DNA of 62,595 nucleotides from NCBI GenBank assembly GCA_003167255.1, contig PMTR01000174.1, positions 1 through 62,595 on the forward strand, in the 5' to 3' direction. The notes under the pieces were generated by a model. The model saw only the letters and a list, made by a program, of their open reading frames with translations, was not told the origin of the DNA and searched no databases. The position numbers and the translations under genes are program-made. This DNA comes from Bryobacterales bacterium. GTDB taxonomy: Bacteria > Acidobacteriota > Terriglobia > Bryobacterales > Bryobacteraceae. This document shows, piece after piece, positions 24,848 to 33,480 of the stretch (positions are counted from its first letter, which is position 1; the number at the start of each line of letters is the position of its first letter).

Positions 24848-24866
24848 CTCGGTGCTCAGCACCGAG
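24848..24866. other. 19-bp perfect palindrome
   Basis: CTCGGTGCT and AGCACCGAG flank a single C. It lies about 95 bp before the start of the AlbA-domain gene and could be a protein-binding site; as an RNA hairpin its loop would have to open to about five bases. Confidence 0.4.
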
Positions 24867-24960
24867 AACCATTGCTATGTGAAATGATGATTGTTTAAGC
24901 ACAGCCACTACTCCAGCCGACCGAGCACCGGGTTTGACGACCGGCGGAGTCAAAGCCGAA

Positions 24961-26376
24961 ATGATAATTCCCGAACTCGAAGCCCTCGTCCGCCGCGGCG
25001 AATCCGACTCCGTAGAGTTCAAGAAGAGCACCGGTCAACTGACCCGCGCTGCGGAGACGCTGTGCGCCTTCCTGAACGGCCATGGCGGCCTCGTTGTGGT
25101 CGGCGTGTCGCCGGACAACAAGATCACCGGCCAGACTGTCGCCGACGGGACTCTGCGGGACATCGCCCAGTGCCTCAAACGATTTGAGCCTCCCGCTCCC
25201 ATCCAGATACATCGAGTTCCTTTGCCAGATTCAGATCGCGAGGTGCTCGTCCTCCAGGCGGACGCCTCCTACGAAACCCGGCCCTTCGCTTTCGACGGGC
25301 GGTCCTATGAGCGGGTCGGATCGACGACGTCGGTGATGCCGCAAGAGACATACCAGCGCCTTCTCCTGGAACGAGCTCACGCGAAGCAGCGCTGGGAGAA
25401 TTTGCCAGCGGCGGTGAGTTTGGAGGACCTTGATCAGGACGAGATCCTGAGAACACTGAAACTCGGCGCGGCGACCGGTCGAATGCCAGCTTCCGTGTCT
25501 GCGGACGCCGCTGACGTCCTCGACCGACTCGGACTTCGTGATCATGATCGCGTTCTCAATGCTGCGGTTGTCGTGTTTGGACGCCGGATGCTGCCGGACT
25601 ACCCTCAGTGCCAACTGAGGATGGCCCGCTTCCGCGGGAATGACAAGACGGAATTCCTCGACCAGCGGCAGCTTCACGGACACGCGCTGCAACTGCTGGA
25701 AGACGCGATGCAGTTTCTCACTCGTCATCTCCCCGTTGCCGGCCGGATTGAACCCGGAGTGTTTGAACGGGCCGACGCTCCACTGTTCCCGCCGATCGCC
25801 CTCCGGGAGGCATTGGTGAACGCGTTTTGCCATCGCGACTACTCGATCACGGGCGGCGCCGTGAGTCTCGCAATCTACGACGATCGCCTTGAGGTCTGGA
25901 GTGACGGTACGCTGCCGTTTGGATTGAGCGTCGAAGATCTGAAACGCGATCATCCCTCCAGGCCGCGGAATCCGCTGATCGCCGAAGCATTTTATCGGCG
26001 TGGGCTCGTTGAGCGATGGGGCCGAGGCACGCAGAAGATTGTCGAGTTGTGCGTTCAGGCCGGGCATCCCGAGCCGGAGTTCATCGAGCAGGCTGGGGCG
26101 CTTGGTGTGCGGTTCTTACCCAGTGCGTACATTGCGCCGCACCGTGTTGGCCACGACCTCACGAGTCGTCAGCGCCGGATCTTGCAGTCCTTGGCTGCCA
26201 GACAGGACGTCACCTTTGGCGAACTGCGCTCGTTGGCCGGCCCCACGGTTGCGGTCCGAACCTTCCGGGACGATCTCCTGCACTTAAAGAGGTTGGGCAT
26301 GATCGGATTGCGCGGGCGGGGGCGGGGCGCCACGTGGTTCATCGTGCGGACACAGGGTGACAATAAGGCGGAATAG
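24961..26376 (+). CDS. AlbA_2 / RecG-like ATP-binding regulator
   Basis: About 471 residues with three parts. The N-terminus (1-120) is an AlbA_2/Schlafen-like domain (RRGESDSVEFKKSTGQLTRA, then LCAFLNGHGGLVVVGVSPDN). The middle (about 265-390) is the HATPase_c_4-type region common to this group (ALREALVNAFCHRDYSITGG, AIYDDRLEVWSDGTLPFG, RGLVERWGRGTQKIVELC). The C-terminus (about 400-465) is a winged helix (LTSRQRRILQSLAARQDVTF). Such proteins are often named RecG-like helicases or transcriptional regulators, but helicase motifs are absent. I use the ATG at 24961; a TTG at 24934 would add nine residues. Near-identical 32-bp repeats flank the gene. Confidence 0.85.
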   Translation: MIIPELEALVRRGESDSVEFKKSTGQLTRAAETLCAFLNGHGGLVVVGVSPDNKITGQTVADGTLRDIAQCLKRFEPPAPIQIHRVPLPDSDREVLVLQADASYETRPFAFDGRSYERVGSTTSVMPQETYQRLLLERAHAKQRWENLPAAVSLEDLDQDEILRTLKLGAATGRMPASVSADAADVLDRLGLRDHDRVLNAAVVVFGRRMLPDYPQCQLRMARFRGNDKTEFLDQRQLHGHALQLLEDAMQFLTRHLPVAGRIEPGVFERADAPLFPPIALREALVNAFCHRDYSITGGAVSLAIYDDRLEVWSDGTLPFGLSVEDLKRDHPSRPRNPLIAEAFYRRGLVERWGRGTQKIVELCVQAGHPEPEFIEQAGALGVRFLPSAYIAPHRVGHDLTSRQRRILQSLAARQDVTFGELRSLAGPTVAVRTFRDDLLHLKRLGMIGLRGRGRGATWFIVRTQGDNKAE

Positions 26377-26420
26377 GGCGGAATGAGGCGGCCGCCACCT
26401 TATTCTCGCCTCATTCCGCC
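26377..26420 (+). terminator. Possible hairpin terminator after the AlbA-domain gene
   Basis: GGCGGAATGAGGCG (26377-26390) and CGCCTCATTCCGCC (26407-26420) form a perfect 14-bp inverted repeat with a 16-base loop, starting at the base after the stop codon. No T-run follows, so it may not be an intrinsic terminator; it could protect the message end or bind a protein. Confidence 0.45.
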
Positions 26421-27015
26421 GGACACCCGCTGGTTAACAGGCCGATGCCCGACGGTTCGAAAGCTGTTACCGATCACTGCTGTCCAACGATCGATATTGT
26501 CGGCATCAACATCACCGTTCCCCTTATTTTCGGCGGTTCGCATAGCATGACCGCGACAATTCATAGCACGTTCCGGAGAATGGCGCGCTGCTAACCGCAG
26601 GGTGGGCCATCGTGCCACCCTTGGCGATTCTTCGCCGCACGGTGAAGGTATTTCGAACATCCCGGATCGCTACCATCGGAGCACGTTCGCTCCTTCGTTT
26701 TCAGTCACTTGGCTCATACCGGCGATCACTTGGGCGGGCCGATTCGAAACCCGGCGATTTGGTCCTGCGGAGTCGCCCCCGACGGTTAACAGGACGTTTC
26801 GCGCGCTCCTTTATTTTCAATGCGGTGCAGGTTCATTCTGAGCGGCAGATGGCGCTGAATAGCGCTGGATGGCGCCTTATCGCAGTGATTCCCCAAGACG
26901 GCGGCTTTCGAACGGATTCTCCCGCTCGGGCCCGAGGTCGAGTGCGCCCCTGCTGCTACTGGCCCAGGGACGTGAATCCTGTCTGAATCAAAGCGAGACC
27001 ACGTGCAGACCTGTA
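26421..27015. other. 595-bp stretch without a recognisable gene
   Basis: No frame here resembles a protein family. It contains the right copy of the 32-bp repeat (26891-26922) and two copies of GGTTAACAGG (26431-26441 and 26783-26793 regions), a motif also approximated near 24731. It may be decayed mobile DNA. Confidence 0.45.
26891..26922 (+). repeat. 32-bp direct repeat, right copy
   Basis: Matches 24776-24807 at 30 of 32 positions in the same orientation, with the core GGCGGCTTTCGAACGG identical. It lies about 515 bp after the stop of the AlbA-domain gene. Confidence 0.7.
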
Positions 27016-28650
27016 TCATGCCGTCAACCCAGGTCTGCCGCACTTCTCGACGAAATAGTCCTCGATTAGGAGCACGTCGATTCCAGTGCTCAGAAGTGTC
27101 GCTATCGCGTCGTGCGGTGTCTCCACAATTGGTTCCCCGCGTCTATTAAAAGACGTGTTCAGCACTAGAGGGACGCCCGTCAGTTTTCCGAACTCAGCGA
27201 TCAGCCTGTGATAGCGCGGATTGGTAAGGCTTGAGACGGTCTGTATGCGGGCTGTACCGTCGACATGAACTACCGAGGGGAAAGAATCCCTATATTCTGG
27301 CCGAACCCTGCCGACAAGTTGCATGAACGGAGACGGGCACGGTAGATCGAAGTACGTTGCTGCCGCCTCTTCCAGCACACTGGGCGCATAGGGCCGGAAA
27401 GGCTCGCGCCGCTTAACCGTCGAACTGAGGCGTTGGCTGACACGGCGGTCGCGAGGATCCGCAAGGATGCTGCGGTGACCGAGTGCGCGGGCACCCAGTT
27501 CGCTGCCCCCTTGAAACCACCCCACGATCCGACCATCTGCGAGGCACTTGGCAGCCACTGCTGCTGGATCCGCTATCTTCTCATAGCGGATCCCAGGTGC
27601 TTCCACAATGAAGTTGTTGCCAAGTTCCATCCGGCGATCGAGGACCCGCCTAATCTCTTCGTCCCCGTAGTAGCAGCCAAACGAGTCATCACGGAGGGGG
27701 GCGGGGCGGGGTGCATCCAATATACCGTGAGCCCCGTACAAGGCATTCCCTAGGCACTGCCCTTTGTCACTTGCGCAAGGAACGACCCAGAGGGCTTCAG
27801 CGCCGCTGTCGTCAAGTACGCGTCTGTTCAAGACGCAGTTCAGGGCGACCCCACCAGATAGACAGATGTGTTTCAGACCCGTCATACTGATCAGGTTGCG
27901 GACGTAGCGCACGACCGCCTTCTCGGTTCGGTCTTGGATAAACCTTGCCACGTCCCTAGATTGCTTTGTCTGGCCACGGTCAAACGGTGCGCCAAACTCG
28001 ACGCCGGCCTCACGGGCAAATTCCACCACCCCTTGCACGTATTTTCGTCTAAGCAGACCATTAACCTGATCGTCGTTGTTCGAAAATACTTCGAGATCGG
28101 CAAAGGCCGCTGGGTCACCCAACGCAGCGAGGGCCATTGTGTGGGCAGACTGCATCATGGTCCATCCTAAGAAGCTTGTGAATGCCTCATATGTTTTCCC
28201 GACACCGCGGTGATAGGACCGGACTTGGTTGCTGCCAACCTGTCGGACGGATTTCCCAGCACCCACAAAATAGCTTTCGGTACCTCCGCCGTTTCCAGAG
28301 CCATCGATCGCAATAATCAGAGCTTCGTCAAACGGTGATGTGAGGAACGCGGACCAGGCATGGGAAAGATGGTGGTCCAGAGTCGTGCATCGTGGTGGAG
28401 TTGGCGTAAACAAGTCGAAGCCTCCGCGAAAATCGGCGGGCAAAGGCTCATCGTAGCTGCTGAAAACAGCGAGGTCGACGTCGCTGAGTGAAATCCCAGC
28501 GTTGCTGAGGCAGTACCGCAAAGCGTAAAGGAAGCCTCGCGAACCCTTAATCCGCGTCAATCTCTCTTCGCTTATTGCGAACTGAACCTTGCCATCGCGA
28601 ATTAGGCAACACCCACCGTCGTGCTGTGTGTTCAGACCAAGTACGATCAT
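27016..28650 (-). CDS. NodU/CmcH-family carbamoyltransferase
   Basis: O-carbamoyltransferase of 544 residues; the family transfers a carbamoyl group from carbamoyl phosphate, by way of an adenylate, to a hydroxyl on a sugar or natural product. The N-terminal domain has GLNTQHDGGCCLIRDGKVQF and ISEERLTRIKGSRG, the metal-binding LDHHLSHAWSAF, AIDGSGNGGGTESYF and LSGGVALNCVLNRRVL. The C-terminal domain has VGWFQGGSELGARALGHRSI and REPFRPYAPSVLEE. It is the last gene of a minus-strand operon with an ABC importer; the receptor gene ends 18 bp before its start. The acceptor is unknown. No biosynthetic enzymes are nearby. Confidence 0.92.
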   Translation of the reverse strand: MIVLGLNTQHDGGCCLIRDGKVQFAISEERLTRIKGSRGFLYALRYCLSNAGISLSDVDLAVFSSYDEPLPADFRGGFDLFTPTPPRCTTLDHHLSHAWSAFLTSPFDEALIIAIDGSGNGGGTESYFVGAGKSVRQVGSNQVRSYHRGVGKTYEAFTSFLGWTMMQSAHTMALAALGDPAAFADLEVFSNNDDQVNGLLRRKYVQGVVEFAREAGVEFGAPFDRGQTKQSRDVARFIQDRTEKAVVRYVRNLISMTGLKHICLSGGVALNCVLNRRVLDDSGAEALWVVPCASDKGQCLGNALYGAHGILDAPRPAPLRDDSFGCYYGDEEIRRVLDRRMELGNNFIVEAPGIRYEKIADPAAVAAKCLADGRIVGWFQGGSELGARALGHRSILADPRDRRVSQRLSSTVKRREPFRPYAPSVLEEAAATYFDLPCPSPFMQLVGRVRPEYRDSFPSVVHVDGTARIQTVSSLTNPRYHRLIAEFGKLTGVPLVLNTSFNRRGEPIVETPHDAIATLLSTGIDVLLIEDYFVEKCGRPGLTA

Positions 28651-28668
28651 TCCGCTTCAAAGAGGTCC

Positions 28669-29769
28669 TTACTCGCCGTACTTGCGCACGTAGGCGTCCA
28701 GTATTTCTGGCATGAGAAAGACACCACTCGCATCTACGGCCATCGGGATTCTGCTCTTCTGATTGTTGATCCTTAGGAAATAGTAGTTGGAATCGTCCCA
28801 GCGCCGTTTCCAATAAGTCGGACTGTTCGGTGATAGTATCCGCTGCCGAGCCTCGGCCGGCGTGCCCACATAGTGCTCGTAGTTGTTCCAATACCGTTTG
28901 AAGTCCTCCACAGTGAAGTCACCCTTCTTCATTTGGCCAACGATTATTGAGGCTACTTCGTCGAGGTGTGTATTGGTGTATTCAACGATTTTGAACATTA
29001 CGTGAACGAGCTTGAGAACGGCTTCCTGGTGAGCTTGGGCGAACTTACCGGTCGAGACAAGGCCGTTTATCTCGCTCGGTCCCAGCATTGGCCCTGAAAC
29101 CAGCTCAACTGAGCCTTGCTTCAGCGCGCGCGTCCTTTGAGGAATTCCACCAAGGTAGGCGTCGCCCGACCCGTGGAGAAAAGCACTCAATCCGTCATCG
29201 GGTTCCATATCAAGCACCTTTACATCCTTGCCCAGTTCCATTCCAGCCGCTCGAACGGCATAGGCAACAACTTGCTCCATGTCAGTCTGGGCAGTCGTGA
29301 TGACTGACTTCCCGCGCAGTTGGTGAATTGCGGCCAAGGCGGCTTTTTCGGGAGATCCGAGCTCTTGTTCCAGTTGTGCTGCGGTCTTCATCCCTGAGTC
29401 CTTCCGGACCATAATCGCGAATCCATTGTCAAACGTGTTGAAGAGCAACAGAATCCTGCCGTCTGGGAAATTATGATGTGCGCCGATCACGCTGGCGATG
29501 TTACCCATTCCGACGTCAATGTGCCCAGATGCAAGGGCCTCCTGTGTAGCGTACCAATCCGTTGGGACGATCTCAACGTCGAGCCCTTCCTGACCGTACC
29601 AGCCCTTCACTACTCCAACAACGGGCAAGAGCGTGTCCTGAAAGGGTGCTACTGAAAATCGAATCTTTGTAGCGGGTACCTCGGTTGGCTTTCGAGTATC
29701 CCCGCACGCTGTGAGCAATACCAAGCCGACGACTCCAGCGAGAAACTGTAACTTTCGGATTATGTTCAT
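28669..29769 (-). CDS. ABC importer lipoprotein receptor (NMT1/THI5, SsuA-like)
   Basis: Substrate-binding lipoprotein of about 366 residues. The start at 29769 gives a lipoprotein leader with lipobox LLTAC at residues about 16-20; the upstream in-frame extension overlaps the permease gene and is not used. The mature protein has the NMT1/THI5-type fold: KIRFSVAPFQDTLLPVVGVV, GWYGQEGLDVEIVPTDWY, ASGHIDVGMGNIASVIGAHH, FDNGFAIMVRKDSGM. Relatives bind taurine, sulfonates, nitrate, bicarbonate or thiamine precursors; the ligand here cannot be told. The permease gene stop overlaps its start. It shares full-length similarity with the second half of the 686-residue protein at 31329-33389. Confidence 0.88.
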   Translation of the reverse strand: MNIIRKLQFLAGVVGLVLLTACGDTRKPTEVPATKIRFSVAPFQDTLLPVVGVVKGWYGQEGLDVEIVPTDWYATQEALASGHIDVGMGNIASVIGAHHNFPDGRILLLFNTFDNGFAIMVRKDSGMKTAAQLEQELGSPEKAALAAIHQLRGKSVITTAQTDMEQVVAYAVRAAGMELGKDVKVLDMEPDDGLSAFLHGSGDAYLGGIPQRTRALKQGSVELVSGPMLGPSEINGLVSTGKFAQAHQEAVLKLVHVMFKIVEYTNTHLDEVASIIVGQMKKGDFTVEDFKRYWNNYEHYVGTPAEARQRILSPNSPTYWKRRWDDSNYYFLRINNQKSRIPMAVDASGVFLMPEILDAYVRKYGE

Positions 29770-30548
29770 GAGAGATGTTCCCTTCTTTCCAGTCCATACA
29801 ATGCCAGTGTAGTTGGTTCGGCCCAACGTGAGAGCCTTCGCAAAATGCTTCGAATTGTCAGATCCGTGGCGCGAGCGAGCACGCCAACGATAAGCATTGC
29901 GAGCATAATCGTCTCCGTATCCAGAGACCTCCTGGCGCGCATTATAAGGCCGCCCAGTGACCATTGAGCGCCAGCGAACTCAGCTGCAACCGTGATCGCA
30001 AAACTCAGAGCGGCAGCAATTCGCAGGCCAGATAGTCGCGGAACGATGATGGGCAGCAGCACCTCACGGTACAGCGCGGAGCGGCTCGCCCCTAAGCACT
30101 GAGCTGCCCGAACCATAAGCGGATTTACAGTCGTAATCGCAATGTAGACGTCCACTGCCACAACACAGCCACATGAAAGCGTTATTAGTAACAGCTGCGC
30201 CAGAAGTGTCGGTCCCAGCCACAGAATCATGAAAGGAATCGCAGCCACCGCCGGAACCGGACGCACGCTCTCGACTACAACATCCAAGAAGCCAAACCAC
30301 AGGCGATTCCAACTCATCAATACACCCAACCCAAGCCCCAACATGCTGCCAGCAGCGAAGCCCAGAAGTGCGCGTCCACCAGTTGCAGCGGTGTCATAAA
30401 CGATGTCCGGCCAGTTGATCCACAATGAGCCGATGACTCTCGCGGGGCTTGGGAGGAAAAGTTCCGGAGTCAACCTAAGGCCGGATATCGCAATCCAGAG
30501 GATGAGGAGTCCCATCGTGGTTAACACCCCAAACCATCGAGCTTTCAT
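29766..30548 (-). CDS. ABC importer permease (SsuC/TauC-like)
   Basis: Inner-membrane permease of 260 residues with about six helices. The loop AAQCLGASRSALYREVLLPI is the EAA motif that contacts the ATPase, with the conserved Gly and the L-P of this family. LFLPSPARVIGSLWINWPDI near the start and RSLDTETIMLAMLIVGVLAR near the end are typical of sulfonate/taurine/nitrate importers. It starts inside the stop codon of the preceding ATPase gene and ends inside the start of the receptor gene, so all three are coupled. Confidence 0.9.
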   Translation of the reverse strand: MKARWFGVLTTMGLLILWIAISGLRLTPELFLPSPARVIGSLWINWPDIVYDTAATGGRALLGFAAGSMLGLGLGVLMSWNRLWFGFLDVVVESVRPVPAVAAIPFMILWLGPTLLAQLLLITLSCGCVVAVDVYIAITTVNPLMVRAAQCLGASRSALYREVLLPIIVPRLSGLRIAAALSFAITVAAEFAGAQWSLGGLIMRARRSLDTETIMLAMLIVGVLARATDLTIRSILRRLSRWAEPTTLALYGLERREHLS

Positions 30549-31321
30549 GCAGGTCTCCGCTCGGATTCATCGGGTTCTGCTGCATCTAGCAAGTCGAACA
30601 GCCGACGACGAAGCACCTGCAATTCAACTGATGTGCGGAGCATTGAATCACGAGGTCTTGGGAAAGGGATTGTTAGTTCTGCGGTCACGGTCCCAGGTCG
30701 CGGCGACATAACGATTATCCGATCTGCGCAGTAACAGGCTTCTTCCAGGTCGTGAGTAACCCAAAGGACAGTTCTCGGGCTCTCCATCCACAGGCGCTGT
30801 ATCACGTCTTGTGTGTGGGCCCTAGTAAGTGCATCCAGTTGCCCAAGGGCTTCGTCGCAGAGGAGGAGCGGCGCGGGATTGGTCAGGATAGTCGCGCGCA
30901 CAATTTCAACGAGTTTTCGCATTCCTCCCGAAAGCTGGAACGGAAAATAGTGAAGAAAGGGTCCTAGGCCGACGGCATCCAGAGCACTACACGCAAGCTG
31001 CCGTCGGTGATGGCTGGTCATGCCCTTGTGTTTCAGCCCGAATTCTATATTTTCACGTGTCGTCAGATGCGGGAAGAGCGCACTGTCCTGGAAGATCATG
31101 AGGCGGTCGGAGCCGGCACTTGACAAAAGGCGGCCGTCGAGACTGACAGAGCCGGATGTCGCGTTTTCAAAACCCGCGATTATACTGAGCATGGTGGTCT
31201 TTCCGCAGCCCGACGGCCCGACGATTGCGACAAACTCAGTGTCGTTGGTCTCGAAGGAGACATCGCTGAGTATGGCGTTTGCCTGGAAGGACTTACTTAG
31301 GTGGCTTATACGAAGCTGCAT
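30545..31321 (-). CDS. ABC importer ATPase (SsuB/TauB-like) with altered motifs
   Basis: ATP-binding subunit, 258 residues from the ATG at 31321. Walker A is GPSGCGKTT (residues 35-43); the D-loop and H-loop are LGQLDA and VTHDLEEAC. The signature reads LSGGMRKLVEI, where LSGGQRQR is usual, and Walker B reads LLLCDEALGQLD with Ala in place of the common Pro. The catalytic Glu and switch His remain, so activity is likely. A longer frame upstream extends into the neighbouring gene and lacks family similarity. Co-transcribed with the permease and receptor. Confidence 0.9.
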   Translation of the reverse strand: MQLRISHLSKSFQANAILSDVSFETNDTEFVAIVGPSGCGKTTMLSIIAGFENATSGSVSLDGRLLSSAGSDRLMIFQDSALFPHLTTRENIEFGLKHKGMTSHHRRQLACSALDAVGLGPFLHYFPFQLSGGMRKLVEIVRATILTNPAPLLLCDEALGQLDALTRAHTQDVIQRLWMESPRTVLWVTHDLEEACYCADRIIVMSPRPGTVTAELTIPFPRPRDSMLRTSVELQVLRRRLFDLLDAAEPDESERRPA

Positions 31322-31328
31322 AAGGCCA

Positions 31329-33389
31329 TTATCCTGGACTAGGCTGCGAGTATTCGCGCTCGTATTCGCGCAACACCACTTCGAGGGGTAACGCACTCGC
31401 CGGGTCTGCAAGGTCTGAACAACGGCTCTCTATCTCAGGGGCAAGGGACTCTCCACGGCTCAAAGCGTATCGGACAGTCTGATCTATGTCGGCCTTCAAT
31501 GGTGTTTCATCCGTCCCTTCACCGATAATAAAGCGCCTCACTTCCTCTGGGCTTGCCACGAAAAGCTCTTTACTCCATGCTTGGGCAATCTGACGGATTA
31601 CCATGTCCCCGACCACATCATCCTCGACCACAGTTTCATACCGCAGCCTGATCGTTTGATTTCCTTCCTTGAATGCGCGGTCGACGATCCATGATGGGGT
31701 TAAGAAGCGGGCGTACTTCTCGTGTTCCTTGCCATCATCCCTCGTCTTTGCCATCCCATCGGTCGTAAGGCCACCAACTTCCATCCTCACCAGTCGCGCT
31801 ATCTTGAACCACACATGTAAGAAGCGCGGCAGAACGTCAGTGCCGATCAACGCACTGCTACCGATGAAGCCGTTGACCTGGGGTTGTGCTCCGAAATCAG
31901 CTGGCCTCAACAGTTCCTTCCAGCGATCCTTTTCAGACTTCATTTGTAAGAGTTGCATTCGCTGTGGCAGCGTCCCAAGGTGGAAATGGCCTTCCGGTTC
32001 GAGGTCGGTGATGAATTTCTTGGATGTCTTCGGGGTCTCTTGAATCCAGACGAAGCCTGCGTTGTCGCCTAGCTGTCGGTCTACAAGTGTTTTGTCTTTG
32101 ACCTTCATTCCGATTGAGAAGCGCCTGCATGTTTCGAAGAGTTGTACTGCAAAATCGCTATCTGGTGGAAGGTATATCTCAAGATCCTTGCCCGAGAGGA
32201 TCTCCATAACGCGGCGCCAGCGATCCTTGCCGGCCAAAAGAGGATCAAGGTCCTTGAAATGCGCTTGCCAATACTCAGGGTCACATAAGACAGCGTTACC
32301 GTGGTTGAACACGTTAGCCGCAAAGAGGAATGAAATATCATGCCGTTGCAGCTGTTCAAAATGCTTCAGGAAACTATAGATATTGCAGAACGCGAGCCAA
32401 TTCCTTCCGTCCTTGAGATCATCAAAGCCGCTATACCAGTCCTTCTCATCGAGCACCACGTCCAAGCCTTCTTGTGCGAATAGTCCAAGATCGGATCCGA
32501 CGTAGGGCAAAAGCGCATCTTGAAAAGGTGCCACGAGTACTCTGAGCTTATCCCTTTGAAATCGAACCTTGTCTTGTCTGTACGCTGACTTGTTGTGGAC
32601 GGTGGTCTCGGCGATCACCCGACCACAAAGTCGCAGATCGGGTTCCCTCACGAGAGTTGAAACGTCCGAGGCTGTTCCGCCCTTTTCCCTGTAGGCTGTC
32701 GGACCTTCTTTTACGGCGAGGAAACTCGGCGATTTGCCATTCGACAGAACTACTGTATCTCCCACGTCAGGCTCAGATGGGTCGTCGGCGGGCGCGATGA
32801 GATAGAGCCGAAGCTCTTGTCCAGGGTTGTCTCCACCTGCAACCGCCACTCGGCAATCAGGAGTGCTACAGAGGAATTGGAATCCAGGCTCCCATTCGGA
32901 TCCCAGAGCCAGAGGTTCGAGGTTCCAGCGATTGCCGTGCGGGCGGACCGCGAGGACTCCGAAGTCCTCCTTTGCAATGTAGCGGTAGTATTCAGGGCCA
33001 TAGCCGGCGTTGATCAAGCCCTGATCCACATCGACGGGGCGGAGCTCTTTTATCTTTTCATCATCCGGAGTTGCTGGTTGCCCGGACTTCCTCACGCGCT
33101 CCGCAGCCGGCAAAATGAACTTCAGCAAGCCGGTCCGGTCAGGAAAACCGTTTCCAGTTTGCAGGGAAGAGATCTCGGCGTCCTTGAGAGACAGATCAGT
33201 CTTTGCTTTGAGGTCCAGCCACTCCGGCGAGTCAAGCGAGATCCCGATGTCTTCAAGCCCGATCTCTTCAAGCTTCTGGTTCAGTGCGCGAATCTTCGGT
33301 ATCGCCGCGTTGAGCCATCTCGCAAAACGGGGAGACGCCTTTGGTTTGCGGAGAATCTGGAACTGCCGCGTTGCTTTTCCTGGAATCAT
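31329..33389 (-). CDS. Unknown N-terminal domain fused to a substrate-binding-protein-like domain
   Basis: A 686-residue protein with two parts. Residues 1-275 match nothing I know; they start with a basic region (GKATRQFQILRKPKASPRFA) and are mixed helix and strand. From about 280 on the chain resembles the receptor encoded at 28669-29769: KLRVLVAPFQDALLPYVGSD and GLFAQEGLDVVLDEKDWYSG against its KIRFSVAPFQDTLLP and GWYGQEGLDVEIVPTDWY, and LGTLPQRMQLLQM against LGGIPQRTRALKQ. There is no signal peptide or lipobox, so unlike the receptor it should stay in the cytoplasm. It lies 7 bp upstream of the ATPase gene in the same operon. It may be a cytoplasmic ligand sensor or an enzyme in the manner of THI5; the role is unknown. 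Confidence 0.75.
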   Translation of the reverse strand: MIPGKATRQFQILRKPKASPRFARWLNAAIPKIRALNQKLEEIGLEDIGISLDSPEWLDLKAKTDLSLKDAEISSLQTGNGFPDRTGLLKFILPAAERVRKSGQPATPDDEKIKELRPVDVDQGLINAGYGPEYYRYIAKEDFGVLAVRPHGNRWNLEPLALGSEWEPGFQFLCSTPDCRVAVAGGDNPGQELRLYLIAPADDPSEPDVGDTVVLSNGKSPSFLAVKEGPTAYREKGGTASDVSTLVREPDLRLCGRVIAETTVHNKSAYRQDKVRFQRDKLRVLVAPFQDALLPYVGSDLGLFAQEGLDVVLDEKDWYSGFDDLKDGRNWLAFCNIYSFLKHFEQLQRHDISFLFAANVFNHGNAVLCDPEYWQAHFKDLDPLLAGKDRWRRVMEILSGKDLEIYLPPDSDFAVQLFETCRRFSIGMKVKDKTLVDRQLGDNAGFVWIQETPKTSKKFITDLEPEGHFHLGTLPQRMQLLQMKSEKDRWKELLRPADFGAQPQVNGFIGSSALIGTDVLPRFLHVWFKIARLVRMEVGGLTTDGMAKTRDDGKEHEKYARFLTPSWIVDRAFKEGNQTIRLRYETVVEDDVVGDMVIRQIAQAWSKELFVASPEEVRRFIIGEGTDETPLKADIDQTVRYALSRGESLAPEIESRCSDLADPASALPLEVVLREYEREYSQPSPG

Positions 33390-33480
33390 TAAACCCTTGA
33401 CTCTTTACAGTATACGTTGCGCTGGCCAGTTTAGGCTCATCCGTTGCGGGATGTTTGGTATCGTGCCCAATCGGAGGGGC

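Larger units (their letters stand above)
23390..24960. other. 1.57-kb stretch with no convincing large gene
   Basis: No family match was found. The region contains a small minus-strand frame (23783-23947, listed separately). Near 23600-23770 on the minus strand a frame ends in SPAACAQKLDGLDNDARGG but has no start codon. At 24162-24578 a plus-strand frame with a TTG start includes AIFNHAAKAIEIEDIEARVS, which looks like a genuine helical fragment. After about 24340 the adjacent frame reads more naturally (LTREYTKLLAQYSTPGWQMR), suggesting a frameshifted relic. A 32-bp repeat and a short palindrome near 24776-24866 are listed separately. Confidence 0.45.

Noticed and set aside
26421-27015. Possible integron attC sites suggested by repeated GTTAAC motifs
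   Set aside because: The motifs do not fit the paired core-site pattern of attC, and no integrase or cassette array is present.
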